Source: a virus
Length of the DNA: 45,761 nucleotides
Reading direction: 5' to 3' (one strand)
Virus record (IMG/VR): IMGVR_UViG_3300043411_000984
Coordinates: 1-45,761 of that record
The notes beneath the pieces are model-generated. The model saw only the letters and a list, made by a program, of their open reading frames with translations, did no database searches and was not told the origin of the DNA. The position numbers and the translations under genes are program-made. Below, in pieces: positions 13,769 to 23,289 of this stretch (its first letter is position 1; every line of letters starts with the position of its first letter).

Positions 13769-15571
13769 ATGAATAAATTAGAAATAATGCGCCGCGCGGC
13801 GTTCGTCATAAGAGGCGCACGCCATCACTGGTACAGCCGGACGGTTGAGAAGTCCAACCTGTGGACAACCCTATCGACCGGCGAAGGCATGGAGAAACTG
13901 CTAAAGCAGTACGCCCGCCGGGAATCTGCCGAAGCCTTCGCGCAGCGCGTTAAGATCACCCAACATATTACCCCGTCCGTTGTGTCGCGTTGCGTATCGG
14001 CTTATTTCAAAGTCCCCAGGGCCAACTATGTCCGGCTTTTGCAGTACGACAATAACGACGACAAGCGCCGCCAAGAATTAGAAGGGCTGTTAAGCCGGTT
14101 TAATGGTAGTCATGGGTTGGAGGACTACCTCGCCACCCGGTTAATCGAAATGAACGAAACCGACCCCAACGCTTTTGTGGTGGTTGAGTTTGGGGCCTTC
14201 GACCCGGCACGCCAACTTGCGCAGCCCTACCCATTCGAGGTAAGCAGTGAGGGCGCGGTTGATTACCTATACCAAAACAACGTACTGGAATACCTGATAG
14301 CCAAAAGCAAAGTTTCCGCTGACAGCGTTGACCCGGAGGCGGCAATGTATGACCGTTACACGGTTTATATGAAAGACCAAACCGTCATTATTCAGCAAAT
14401 TCCCGACAAGGTTTTGCCGCCTGTCGGCCTCATGGAGTTAGAGTACAGTAACCCCGGCCCGGACGGGGTGTATTACCTAAAAGTAAACAACGTGTTTTAC
14501 AGCGTCACAGAGGCGCTACCGCACAAAGCCGGGCAAGTGCCGGCCATTCGCGCCGGTTATTCGCGTGACGGCTACACCGCAGCCAAAACACCGCAGCAGC
14601 CGATGATGAAAAGCATTTTTGCGGATGCCGTTGGTCATTTGCTCAAATCGGTGAAGGTCAACAGCGAACACGATTTGACTATGGCGCTTAGCGCCTACCC
14701 GATGACGCTACGCTACGCCGAACCTTGCCAGGCAAGGGGCTGCATTCACGGCTACACCGACAGCGGCGAGCCGTGCGGTAGCTGTCACGGTAGTGGCGAG
14801 AAACAGCGGCCAACGTCCGCACAGGAAGAACTAACCTTAGAAATGCCCCGTAACCCGGCGGACATGGTTAACCTGAATGACATTCTTGTTTACAAAGCAC
14901 CCCCGGTTGAGTTGTTGGCCTGGATTGACGGCTATATCGACAAACTTGCGGCGCAATGCGTTCAAATCATCTTCAACACCGATATTTTCAGCCGCCAGGA
15001 AATCGCCAGCACAGCAACCGGCAAAAACATTGACCTGCAAAACGTGTATGACACCCTTTACCCGTTCGCTCAACAATTCGCAAGGGTGTGGGCTGACATC
15101 GTTACCATATCGGCGAAGTTCGCAGACCGTGACAAAGGGTTGACGGCCAAAATCCGGTTTAGCAAGGACTTTAAACTAAAGGGAATGAACGACCTAATCG
15201 GCGACCTGGAAGCGGCCCGCCGGGCCAATGCCGGGCCGGGTATTACGTCACAGATCGAAAGCGAAATCATGGGTTTGATGTTGGCAGAGGACCCGCAGGC
15301 GTTGACCATGCAGCGGGTGAAAGATCGGTTTAACCCTTTCGCGGGTATGCCCGTTGAAATGGTAATGACCTTTGTCAATTCCGATTTAGTGCCGTATGAA
15401 AAGAAGATTTTGTACGCCAATATGGGCGACATCTTCGACCGTCTTGCGCTGGAAAACCCGATGTTCTACGACTTCGCCGCGTCGAAGCAAAAGGAGTTGA
15501 TTGATGCCGAAGTTTCAAAAATCATTGAAAGTATAACCAACCGGCAAGCGCCGGAATTTAGCGGGAATTAA
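13769..15571 (+). CDS. Portal protein with embedded zinc-finger-like motif
   Basis: A 600-residue portal, the dodecameric ring at the capsid vertex through which DNA passes. Position after terminase, length and a long alpha/beta body support this. An unusual insert at about residues 319-342 carries CQARGC, then CGSCHGSG, which resembles half of a DnaJ-type zinc finger (CxxCxGxG). Helical stem and crown regions follow (about 390-590). The stop overlaps the start of the MuF-like gene by one base. Confidence 0.8.
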   Translation: MNKLEIMRRAAFVIRGARHHWYSRTVEKSNLWTTLSTGEGMEKLLKQYARRESAEAFAQRVKITQHITPSVVSRCVSAYFKVPRANYVRLLQYDNNDDKRRQELEGLLSRFNGSHGLEDYLATRLIEMNETDPNAFVVVEFGAFDPARQLAQPYPFEVSSEGAVDYLYQNNVLEYLIAKSKVSADSVDPEAAMYDRYTVYMKDQTVIIQQIPDKVLPPVGLMELEYSNPGPDGVYYLKVNNVFYSVTEALPHKAGQVPAIRAGYSRDGYTAAKTPQQPMMKSIFADAVGHLLKSVKVNSEHDLTMALSAYPMTLRYAEPCQARGCIHGYTDSGEPCGSCHGSGEKQRPTSAQEELTLEMPRNPADMVNLNDILVYKAPPVELLAWIDGYIDKLAAQCVQIIFNTDIFSRQEIASTATGKNIDLQNVYDTLYPFAQQFARVWADIVTISAKFADRDKGLTAKIRFSKDFKLKGMNDLIGDLEAARRANAGPGITSQIESEIMGLMLAEDPQALTMQRVKDRFNPFAGMPVEMVMTFVNSDLVPYEKKILYANMGDIFDRLALENPMFYDFAASKQKELIDAEVSKIIESITNRQAPEFSGN

Positions 15572-16494
15572 TGCCAAACATCAACGACCTAACCGCCCGC
15601 GAACTATCCGGGAAAATCGGAAAGTTGTCCGAACGCCTGGAGCGCCGGATAAATCAGGCCGTTGACAGGCTGGACGGCGACGCGAAAGCGATGGAAAAGG
15701 AGTTGTTGAGGTTGATTTTAGAAAAGTTTGTCGGGCGGCTAAAAGTAGGCGCCGATGGTAAAATAATCGTAAGCCCGCGAAACCTCGTTTTGGTTTCCGA
15801 GTTAGAAAATCTGTTCTTGGCCTATCGTTCGGAGTTTGTGGCCGGTTCATTACGGCCACTCTCCGGCGAATACCTGGACATCATTGAAATGACGGGCGCG
15901 TATTACGCCGAAATGGAGTTCCCCGAAAACGTGGTAGCCAGGGTAGCGGAAAGTAACGCAGCGATTGAGGCGCGGTTAGGATTAGACGGCAAACGGATTG
16001 TGAAAGACGGTTATCTTTACCGCCTGGGGCAGACCTTAGAAGTCCGGGATAGGTTGAAAAACTTTGTGTTAAATGCTATAACAACCGGCGCAAACCTGAA
16101 AGACTTTACCGAAGGACTAAAGGTTAAGGTAGTTGGGAATAAGGACGTAGACGGCGAATTAGTGCGGTATTTCAGGCAGTACGCATACGACACGTTTAAC
16201 CAGGTCCACGAGGTTAAGAATAAGGAATTTGCAGAGGCGTTAGGTTTGCAATGGTTTATTTATACCGGGTCAATTATCAAAACGACCCGCAAATTTTGCC
16301 GCAAAAAAGCCGGAAAGGTATTTTCCACGGAGGAAGCAGAAAGCGATTGGCCGACCGACCCGGATTTGATCGGCAAGAAAAGGCCGGAGCCATACAGCCC
16401 GCTAATTGACCGGGGCAGGTGGAACTGCCGGCACTTTATTAAGTATATCAGCGCGCCAATGGCGGTTAAATTAGGCAGAACAGACGCGAAATAA
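15571..16494 (+). CDS. MuF-like minor head protein
   Basis: A 307-residue protein immediately after the portal. The C-terminal region (about 225-298) reads FIYTGSIIKTTRKFCRKKAG, then YSPLIDRGRWNCRHFIKYIS, the pattern of the Mu gpF/SPP1 gp7 minor head family with a conserved Cys and His. The N-terminal two-thirds is helical. Such proteins bind the portal and are carried inside the capsid. Confidence 0.75.
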   Translation: MPNINDLTARELSGKIGKLSERLERRINQAVDRLDGDAKAMEKELLRLILEKFVGRLKVGADGKIIVSPRNLVLVSELENLFLAYRSEFVAGSLRPLSGEYLDIIEMTGAYYAEMEFPENVVARVAESNAAIEARLGLDGKRIVKDGYLYRLGQTLEVRDRLKNFVLNAITTGANLKDFTEGLKVKVVGNKDVDGELVRYFRQYAYDTFNQVHEVKNKEFAEALGLQWFIYTGSIIKTTRKFCRKKAGKVFSTEEAESDWPTDPDLIGKKRPEPYSPLIDRGRWNCRHFIKYISAPMAVKLGRTDAK

Positions 16495-16953
16495 ATGGGA
16501 GTAATCGCAACAAAAAACGGCATTACCCGCGAATTAACGTGCGCGCAATACGACGCGATGGACGCGGGCGACGGGTGGACGGTGGAAAGCCGGAACTGTC
16601 TGTCTGACAACCTGGTTGCCGTGCGTTCGCCGTATGCCTCCGCCGATACCGGAACGGCCATTTTTGCGTACACCTCCCGGCGTTCCATTCGATTCAGCAT
16701 TGACACGCCCGGCGAAGGGCAGGCGATAGCGGGCGACCTGCTTACGCAGTCTTTCGTGATTAAGTCCGGCAGCGCCCGAACGGTAAGCATAGGCACCACA
16801 CCGGGCGGCACGGAAATTGTAGATAATGAGCCGATAAGGTCGGGGGAAGCATGGGTTTGGACGTTTATAAGTTACTACGAAGACCCGACGTTTTATTTTA
16901 CTCCGTCGGCATTGATTGAGGGGTACATTGTCTTTGATGTTTTAGCGCAATAA
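16495..16953 (+). CDS. Beta-rich structural protein, unknown function
   Basis: A 152-residue soluble protein of mainly beta-strand character (SIRFSIDTPGEGQ, SFVIKSGSARTVSIG, TFISYYEDPTFYFTPSALIE). It starts directly after the minor head gene. It may be a head decoration or adaptor protein. No family is recognised. Confidence 0.65.
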   Translation: MGVIATKNGITRELTCAQYDAMDAGDGWTVESRNCLSDNLVAVRSPYASADTGTAIFAYTSRRSIRFSIDTPGEGQAIAGDLLTQSFVIKSGSARTVSIGTTPGGTEIVDNEPIRSGEAWVWTFISYYEDPTFYFTPSALIEGYIVFDVLAQ

Positions 16954-16965
16954 ATCAACTGCAAA

Positions 16966-17145
16966 ATGGATAGTATCGCTTTTTACCTTGTTTTTTCCTG
17001 GTTGCTTTCCACCGTTTGGTTTGGCGTAATCGGGGCGCGCCGATCTTGCGGCTTTGCTCCGCCGTTCTTTGCCTCGCTGCTTTGCGGTATGGGATTAGGA
17101 ACGATTTTAGCGGGCGTTATTTTAATCCTTTCGGAGAAGAAGTAA
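16966..17145 (+). CDS. Small two-helix membrane protein
   Basis: A 59-residue frame with two predicted membrane helices (SIAFYLVFSWLLSTVWFGVI and FASLLCGMGLGTILAGVILI) joined by a short basic loop. Size and topology resemble small holins, but it lies in the head gene block, far from the other lysis genes. Function unknown. Confidence 0.6.
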   Translation: MDSIAFYLVFSWLLSTVWFGVIGARRSCGFAPPFFASLLCGMGLGTILAGVILILSEKK

Positions 17146-17184
17146 ATTAGTTAACCATTCGGGCCAAGAACAGACACGGCACGA

Positions 17185-19908
17185 ATGAGAAACACAATAC
17201 TACTTATATTTTTCCTGCCCGCTTTTGCCGTCTCGCAAAACGTCGGGCAGTTCGGCTATGTGTTTGCAAAGGACAGTTTCCGGCTGAAAGCGATTGTTGA
17301 CAGTATTAGCACGGATAGCAGTTTTTTGTCTGCCTCCAACCGGAAACTTGCCACCACCTACGCCGTTAAGTCATACGCTGACCGCCACATCGGCGGTCGT
17401 TCGGCCCTTACCACAGCACCGACCGACGGCCAAATATGGAAATGGAGCGCAGCAAATAGCCGTTGGGAGCCAGCGACAGACGCAACAAGCGGCGGGGGCG
17501 GCACGGTAGTGGCGACTGATACCATTTGGAATACCAAGGGCGATTTGGCGGCTGCCACCGGCAGCGATGCGGCAATCAGGTTAGGGATAGGGGTAGACGG
17601 GACAGTCTTAACAGCCGACAGCGGCGAGCCGACAGGCATGAAATGGGAGGCCATTTCGGGAGGTGTAACCGACGGCGACAAGGGGGATATTGACGTAACA
17701 AGCGGCGCAACCGTTTGGACGGTTGACACGTCGGCAATAACCACGATTAAGGTAGCCGCAAACGCAATTGATTCAACAAAGATCATTAACGGCGGAGTGT
17801 CTGTCCTGGATTTAGGCCAACACGGCGCAACCTCCGGCCAGGCGCTTAAATGGAATGGCACCCAATGGGCGGCAGCCGATGATTCAGGCGTGACGGGTAG
17901 CGGCGTTTCGGGACAGGTGACATTTTGGAACGGCGCATCTACAATCACCGGCGAAACCGCATTTACCTACAACGCGACTACGGACGCGCTTGGAATTGGC
18001 TCATCCACCCCGGTTAGTATCACCAATACAGCCATAACAACGGCAGCGGGGTTTACGTTTGGGAACTCCTCAAGCGCGGCAACATTGGGGGGAAGCACGG
18101 GCACGGTTACTGTTCTTAGTTCATCAACAAGTTCATCGGCAATACTAATCAGGGCAAGCAACGCAACCGGCGGGATAGACTTCTATAACGGGGATTCATT
18201 TTCGGGGACATCTGGAACCAGAAACGGGGCGCGGTTTCGGTTGGGGTTCATCCCATCTTCCGGGAATGGAGTATTAAATCAACTTTCACTCGAGGGCACA
18301 TTTGCCCAAAGTGGCACCGCGAGCGGTATAACGAGAGGCATCTACCTTAATCAAACCCTTACATCTGTCGCCGACTTTCGGGCGCTGGAAATCGCCGCAA
18401 ACGGCGCGAACGGTAAAGCAATCTACCAAACCGGCGCGACAATGGTTAATAACCTTGTCGGTAACACCCGCATAGGTAGCACATCCACCCCGGCGCGAAC
18501 GCTCGACGTTACCGGCGAGGTGCGTATTTCTGACCTTACAACCGACAACCCGACGGGATTAGTAGGCGCCGACGCCGACGGCGATTTGTCGCGGGTGAAA
18601 TTAGGCACCGGGCTATCATTCAGCAATGACACGTTAAGCGCAACAGCAAGCGGCACCGTAGACGGTACGGGCGCAGCCGGGCAGGTGGCGTTTTGGTCGG
18701 ACAGCAACACGATAACGGGGGAAGATTCACTGTTTTACAACGCCACCACAAACCGCCTTGGCGTAAATACAAACGTGCCTGATAATAAAGTCACGGTAAA
18801 AACAAACACGACAACAGACGGCATACAAATCGAAAGCGACGGCACGACCGATCAAGACCCCGGCTGGCTACGATTTAAAAGCACGCAAACCGGCCCGTTC
18901 ACGCAATACGGGTGGATGACTTTAGACGGGTTTAGCAATGGGGGTGCATCGCCGGAGGGGCAGGCGTATGTTTTCAAGTTGCAAACAACCGGGTATTCAG
19001 CAAGGACGCCGCTATCCTTGTACAAAGACCAGGCTATTTTTTCTTCTACTTCGCAGTTTTATATCACGAACAACGCCGCCGGGCGCTTTATTTTTTCCGT
19101 TCCTTCAGCATACGACCACAATTTCCAAAATAACGTACTGGTAACGGGATCATCATTTACTACAGCAGATACAACGATCCGGCTTTCCGTGGTTGGGCGC
19201 ACCCAAACCTCCGCAAGTTGGGGGCTAAGGGTTTGGGATGGAAACAAACAATCTATTTTCCAAGTCCGGGATGATGCCAGGGTGGGAATAACCGCCACCA
19301 CCTTAGACGCTTCCTTAACAATCAACGGCGCGGGCGCAACCTCCGGCACATACGGCCTTATGGTCACGCCTTCCGGCGGCACCACCACAACCGGCACCTT
19401 AGTCGTTCGGGATGATAACCGGGTGGGTATCCGCACGAACGCCCCGCAAGCGCCGCTTAACGTGGTCGGCACCGGCACAACATCCAGCACAACGGCGCTA
19501 CTTGTCGAAGGTTCGGGCGGCCAGGATAACCTAAACGTAAGAGACGACGGGGTAAGCCTTGGGCAGGGGTTTGGCATGGTTGCCAATGCGCCCACTATCG
19601 CTTTTGCTTCAGCCGCCGGCACGGGGCCGGTTAATGACCTATGCCAGGGCGGGGCGAATGGGTTTGTTTTATTTTTCACCACAGGAACAAGCCCGACGAC
19701 AAACGCCGCAATTTTCACCGCAACGCTGCCAAAATTTTACCCCAATGGGGTTATTGCCACAATAACCTGCGGAGATACCGACTGCCTCGACGAAATCGCC
19801 GACATCTATATATCAGGAACCGGAAACAACAGCGTAACACTCACAACACGCGGCACATTGACCGCATCCACCGCATACGTCATTTATATAACCTGCTTTG
19901 GCTATTAA
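17185..19908 (+). CDS. Large fibre-like structural protein with signal peptide
   Basis: A 907-residue, Ser/Thr/Gly-rich repetitive protein typical of phage tail fibres or host-range proteins. It begins with a signal peptide (MRNTILLIFFLPAFAVSQ). The body contains repeated units (ATSGQALKWNGTQWAAADDS and GAAGQVAFWSDSNTITGEDS). A module around residues 270-430 (to [20 protein letters not shown]) is a diverged copy of one in the 909-residue fibre at 33646. The C-terminus is a compact beta domain (TTRGTLTASTAYVIYITC). It is unusually placed between portal/MuF and scaffold genes. Confidence 0.75.
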   Translation: MRNTILLIFFLPAFAVSQNVGQFGYVFAKDSFRLKAIVDSISTDSSFLSASNRKLATTYAVKSYADRHIGGRSALTTAPTDGQIWKWSAANSRWEPATDATSGGGGTVVATDTIWNTKGDLAAATGSDAAIRLGIGVDGTVLTADSGEPTGMKWEAISGGVTDGDKGDIDVTSGATVWTVDTSAITTIKVAANAIDSTKIINGGVSVLDLGQHGATSGQALKWNGTQWAAADDSGVTGSGVSGQVTFWNGASTITGETAFTYNATTDALGIGSSTPVSITNTAITTAAGFTFGNSSSAATLGGSTGTVTVLSSSTSSSAILIRASNATGGIDFYNGDSFSGTSGTRNGARFRLGFIPSSGNGVLNQLSLEGTFAQSGTASGITRGIYLNQTLTSVADFRALEIAANGANGKAIYQTGATMVNNLVGNTRIGSTSTPARTLDVTGEVRISDLTTDNPTGLVGADADGDLSRVKLGTGLSFSNDTLSATASGTVDGTGAAGQVAFWSDSNTITGEDSLFYNATTNRLGVNTNVPDNKVTVKTNTTTDGIQIESDGTTDQDPGWLRFKSTQTGPFTQYGWMTLDGFSNGGASPEGQAYVFKLQTTGYSARTPLSLYKDQAIFSSTSQFYITNNAAGRFIFSVPSAYDHNFQNNVLVTGSSFTTADTTIRLSVVGRTQTSASWGLRVWDGNKQSIFQVRDDARVGITATTLDASLTINGAGATSGTYGLMVTPSGGTTTTGTLVVRDDNRVGIRTNAPQAPLNVVGTGTTSSTTALLVEGSGGQDNLNVRDDGVSLGQGFGMVANAPTIAFASAAGTGPVNDLCQGGANGFVLFFTTGTSPTTNAAIFTATLPKFYPNGVIATITCGDTDCLDEIADIYISGTGNNSVTLTTRGTLTASTAYVIYITCFGY

Positions 19909-19909
19909 T

Positions 19910-20635
19910 ATGAAACACCTACTATATTTTCTGCTTTTGCCCTTGTCGTTGTTCGCTCAGCGCGAAACCAAAACCGACACCTCGTACATCGAAAGTGCAA
20001 ACGGTTCTTTCTTTTCTGTTCGCCGCGTGGTGTACCTAAATGACGAAGAAACCTACCAAAAGACATTGATAGGCGACACTGCCCGCCTGGTGCAAAACCA
20101 GATTGAGCGCATCGTATCACAGGCCGCCAGCATGGCCCGCGATGCGCAAACCGTGTCGAACTTCAAACGGCAATTAGCCGGGCTTATCCGCGAATCAAAC
20201 GCCGTGTTAGCCGCGTCGGGCGTTTCGCCAATTGACACTGTGCAAAAATTGCACGTACTGAAATTCCTGTCGCCTGGGTGGACTATCCGCCAAAGCGGAG
20301 CCATAAGCGACGTTTCTTTCATTGTCAACGCAAGCGGGCGGCTTCGGTACACCGTCGCCGGCCAGGCAGCGCGCAACGCCGATCTTTTCGGCGATGTGAT
20401 GATATTGAACGCCTACCCTTCGCAAGGCTCGCAGGTGGAACTATACCGCAACAGCGAGGGCAACTATATGAGCCTGGGTAGGTCGGTAGTGGTTCGCCTG
20501 CCCGGCAGCACAGCCAACCTATCCGGCGGCACATCCCGCGAAGCCGCAGCGCCGGTACTCAAAACAGCAGAGCCGGAAACAACGCCAATCCCCCCGCCGA
20601 AAGGAAAGAAGAAAAAGAAATCCCCCCGGATTTGA
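19910..20635 (+). CDS. Exported protein next to fibre gene, unknown function
   Basis: A 241-residue protein with a classic Bacteroidetes signal peptide (MKHLLYFLLLPLSLFAQ, cleavage probably before Gln17). A helical region (QNQIERIVSQAASMARDAQT) is followed by beta-rich sequence (SDVSFIVNASGRLRYTVAGQ) and a Pro/Lys-rich tail ending in a run of Lys. The ATG at 19910 is chosen because it opens the signal peptide. It may be a partner or chaperone of the fibre. Confidence 0.65.
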   Translation: MKHLLYFLLLPLSLFAQRETKTDTSYIESANGSFFSVRRVVYLNDEETYQKTLIGDTARLVQNQIERIVSQAASMARDAQTVSNFKRQLAGLIRESNAVLAASGVSPIDTVQKLHVLKFLSPGWTIRQSGAISDVSFIVNASGRLRYTVAGQAARNADLFGDVMILNAYPSQGSQVELYRNSEGNYMSLGRSVVVRLPGSTANLSGGTSREAAAPVLKTAEPETTPIPPPKGKKKKKSPRI

Positions 20636-20655
20636 TAACCAACACCAACTAAAAA

Positions 20656-20964
20656 ATGATTGACACAGTGTCACAGATTACGCGCAAAACAGGCCGGAAC
20701 TTTGCCGATAAAGGCGTGAAAGCGCCAAACATTCTGCACAGAATTGTACTGCGAAACGCAGCCCACACGGCGATGTTTTTCTATGTACAAGGGCAACAGA
20801 AGATTCACCCGGAGTTGAGTATCGGGCTTTGCATCGAATCTTATTCCGCCGCGTTTCTTCCAGATGCCGACACCGAATGTTTGCGCCGGGAATATTACCG
20901 GATGCTTCACGAGTACCTTAACGAAAGAGATATTTTCAATGGTTACAGCGACACGAAACGGTAG
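20656..20964 (+). CDS. Hypothetical protein
   Basis: A 102-residue soluble protein with mixed helices and no recognised motif (NILHRIVLRNAAHTAMFFYV; LRREYYRMLHEYLNERDIF). It overlaps the following frame by 26 bases. It lies between the fibre-like genes and the scaffold gene. Confidence 0.6.
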   Translation: MIDTVSQITRKTGRNFADKGVKAPNILHRIVLRNAAHTAMFFYVQGQQKIHPELSIGLCIESYSAAFLPDADTECLRREYYRMLHEYLNERDIFNGYSDTKR

Positions 20965-21163
20965 AAAACGAGCCTTCACGGTGAAACTGTGGGCCGAAAT
21001 GCCGAAAGACAAATATGGTTGGGAATTGGTGCAGGTGGAAACGCCGAAGGAGATACAAGCGCCCGCCGTACCGGCTGAAATGCCCGAACGCGTAACCATG
21101 ACTACCAACAAAAAGAAACGCCATGCCGCAAATAAAGCACATTCAAACAGGGAAAACGTATGA
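20939..21163 (+). CDS. Small basic hypothetical protein
   Basis: A 74-residue frame beginning at the ATG at 20939, basic at both ends (RNGRKRAF; NKKKRHAANKAH) with a beta-type centre (KYGWELVQVETP). No family is recognised. It overlaps both neighbours. Confidence 0.5.
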   Translation: MVTATRNGRKRAFTVKLWAEMPKDKYGWELVQVETPKEIQAPAVPAEMPERVTMTTNKKKRHAANKAHSNRENV

Positions 21164-21293
21164 GGTTGCCGATTGGCAGGTTGAATTGATTGAGGGAAAC
21201 CCAGCCTGGGAAGTTGTAAAAGTAAAGCCGGCTAAACCGGCCAAAGATATTGCCCCGGAGATCACCCCGGAAAGCAGCGAACCGCCCGCGTAA
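21123..21293 (+). CDS. Small hypothetical protein
   Basis: A 56-residue frame (MPQIKHIQTGKTYEVADWQV start) with a beta-rich first half, similar in style to the one before it, and a Lys/Pro/Glu-rich tail. It may be a paralogue of the upstream small protein: both have the pattern 'W-E-L/V-V-x-V'. Function unknown. Confidence 0.5.
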   Translation: MPQIKHIQTGKTYEVADWQVELIEGNPAWEVVKVKPAKPAKDIAPEITPESSEPPA

Positions 21294-21334
21294 AGGGCGA
21301 CAAAAGCGGGGGCGCTCGTTACACGCGACCAACT

Positions 21335-22216
21335 ATGTTAGAACTACTTACCGCGTTACTGTCCAAAACGTATAACATGGACGAAGCAGCAGTAAAAGAA
21401 CTGCTACTTAAAAAGAGCGAAGGCGGCGACTTCACGGATGAAATCGCAGACAGCGCACTTGACAACCTTCTTTCGATGGATGCCGAACGGGTTAAGAAAT
21501 TGAAGCCCGACACAAAAAGCATTCAGGAGAATTTCTACAAAAAGGGCAAACAGGAAGCATTGAGCGACCTGGAAAAGTCCTTACGTAGTGAGTTCGGCCA
21601 CGACGGCGAAGAACAGGGCTTAGACCTTGTACGCTCCATTGTAGGCAAGAAGGCGGGCAAGCCGCTGGATGACGACAAGGTGAAAACGCACCCGCTCTAC
21701 CTGCAATTAGAAAAGCAAAGCCGGGCCGAAGCCGAAAAGATCAAAGCCGAATATGAGGCGAAGATTGGAGAGGTTGAAAAGACATGGCACCGGACGCAAA
21801 TAACAGGCAAGGTGAAATCCAAAGCAATGGAAGTTTTGGACAGCCTTAAGCCTGTTTTGGGTGAAAATCCGGCTGTTGCCGCTACCCGCCGCGAAGATTT
21901 CCAACGCCTGTTTGATGCCCTCGAATTTGAGGACGCCAACGGGGAAATCGTTGTTTTACGCGACGGCAAGCGGATTGAAAACGCGCATGGACACGCCATT
22001 TCCTTCGATCAATTTGTAAAAGACGAGGCCGCCAAACGCTTCGACTTTTACAAGCAAGACCCGAAAGGAAACGCGGGAAACCAGAACGGCACCAAGCCCG
22101 CCACAACGACGTTCAAAACCGAAGCGGAATACTTGAAAGCGTATGCTGAAAGTAATGACCCGGCGGCAAAGACGGCGATGTATGAGGCATGGAAAGCGCA
22201 GAGCGATTCTAATTAG
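21335..22216 (+). CDS. Putative scaffold protein
   Basis: A 293-residue, highly charged helical protein lying immediately before the capsid gene. A long coiled-coil-like region (KQSRAEAEKIKAEYEAKIGE, about 125-150) and an acidic/polar tail (AEYLKAYAESNDPAAKTAMY) fit a capsid scaffold that templates shell assembly and is later removed. No protease is evident nearby. The assignment rests on composition and position. Confidence 0.7.
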   Translation: MLELLTALLSKTYNMDEAAVKELLLKKSEGGDFTDEIADSALDNLLSMDAERVKKLKPDTKSIQENFYKKGKQEALSDLEKSLRSEFGHDGEEQGLDLVRSIVGKKAGKPLDDDKVKTHPLYLQLEKQSRAEAEKIKAEYEAKIGEVEKTWHRTQITGKVKSKAMEVLDSLKPVLGENPAVAATRREDFQRLFDALEFEDANGEIVVLRDGKRIENAHGHAISFDQFVKDEAAKRFDFYKQDPKGNAGNQNGTKPATTTFKTEAEYLKAYAESNDPAAKTAMYEAWKAQSDSN

Positions 22217-22251
22217 TAGGGTTATTCAGTAACCTACACAAACAAACACAA
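22216..22251 (+). promoter_or_regulatory. Leader hairpin and A-rich leader of the capsid gene
   Basis: GTAGG-G-TTA (22216-22224) pairs with TAACCTAC (22230-22237) around loop TTCAG. The string CAAACAAACACAA (22239-22251) then leads into the ATG. The same 13 bases occur in the leader of the tail-tube gene (32638-32650). In hosts without strong Shine-Dalgarno use, such A-rich leaders favour translation. The hairpin may stabilise the message. Confidence 0.5.
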
Positions 22252-23261
22252 TGGCTTTTACAGCGACCTTGCCGGAAGTTTACCGGAGTATTGACGTAGC
22301 GTGGGCAGATGCCGCGCAAAAATCGCAGTTTGTTGCGAAGGCCGACGCGGCCCGCATCATCCTGCAAAACCAGACCGCAACGGTCACGCCCACCATTCAG
22401 GGCAGCAATTCCAACGCCAAAGACCGCACCGTTCGTATTCACTGGCTGAATGCCTGCGACGTTGTAACGGAAGCCGCAACCGACGAATGTGCCGCCGCAA
22501 GCGTGACGCTGACCGACGGCAGCCAAACGTACAACATCTCCAACACCCGCGAGGCGTCTTTCAAAACGTCCTGGAAGGTTCACCGCACCACCCCGGAGGC
22601 GCACACGTTGAACCAGACCATTGCAACGGGCTTTCTTGCCGCAATGAAAGTCCTGGACGAATACCTTGCCGCGCAAGGCTACACGTTCCTGCAAGCCAAC
22701 AACGGCGCGCACGAGTACACGGCTAACCCTTACGGCGCTGTCAACGGTTCGGACGTTTGGGAAATTTCTGCCGCCGATTGGACAGTGGATTTGATGCCGC
22801 AGTTTATCCTTTCCGCCGAATTTTCGCGGATGACAAACGCCTATATGTTGCACGGTTTGAACCTGTGGAGCGAGCGTTATAAGGCCGCGCAATACGCGCC
22901 GAACGACAACGGAAAAGGCGAAAACAACCTTTACGGCGTTCTGCCGACGTTTTGGGATCCGGTCGGAAGTTCGGCCTCGTCGGTTTCCGATCAATCGTTT
23001 TTGATAGACCGTAGTTCTACGGTATTGGCTACCGCCAACTATTTCGACACCACCCCGGCTGAATTTGGCGGCGCGCACCGCGTCTACAAAATGGCATCCC
23101 GCAACCTGCCCGGCGTGTTCTACGACGTACACGAGTTTGAAACTTGTACCTCCGATGATATGGTTGTTTCGTACAAGTTGACCGCGAATTACGAATACTT
23201 CCTCAACCCCACCGGATGCGACAGCACCCGCACGGGTATCCTGCAATTCTCGAAAACCTAA
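22251..23261 (+). CDS. Putative major capsid protein
   Basis: A 336-residue protein directly after the scaffold gene and preceded by the A-rich leader shared with the tail-tube gene. Sequence is mixed alpha/beta with a helical segment (SFKTSWKVHRTTPEAHTLNQ, then MKVLDEYLAAQG) compatible with the spine of an HK97-type fold. I do not recognise the family from sequence alone. Position, size and leader make it the best capsid candidate. Confidence 0.75.
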   Translation: MAFTATLPEVYRSIDVAWADAAQKSQFVAKADAARIILQNQTATVTPTIQGSNSNAKDRTVRIHWLNACDVVTEAATDECAAASVTLTDGSQTYNISNTREASFKTSWKVHRTTPEAHTLNQTIATGFLAAMKVLDEYLAAQGYTFLQANNGAHEYTANPYGAVNGSDVWEISAADWTVDLMPQFILSAEFSRMTNAYMLHGLNLWSERYKAAQYAPNDNGKGENNLYGVLPTFWDPVGSSASSVSDQSFLIDRSSTVLATANYFDTTPAEFGGAHRVYKMASRNLPGVFYDVHEFETCTSDDMVVSYKLTANYEYFLNPTGCDSTRTGILQFSKT

Positions 23262-23289
23262 ACCGATCACACAACACACAGAACATACA

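Noticed and set aside
22209-23279. Long open frame (356 codons) antisense to the capsid gene
   Set aside because: It mirrors the capsid frame almost end to end, has no own promoter or leader, and its composition (Val/Gly/Arg-rich) is that of an antisense shadow of a GC-biased gene.
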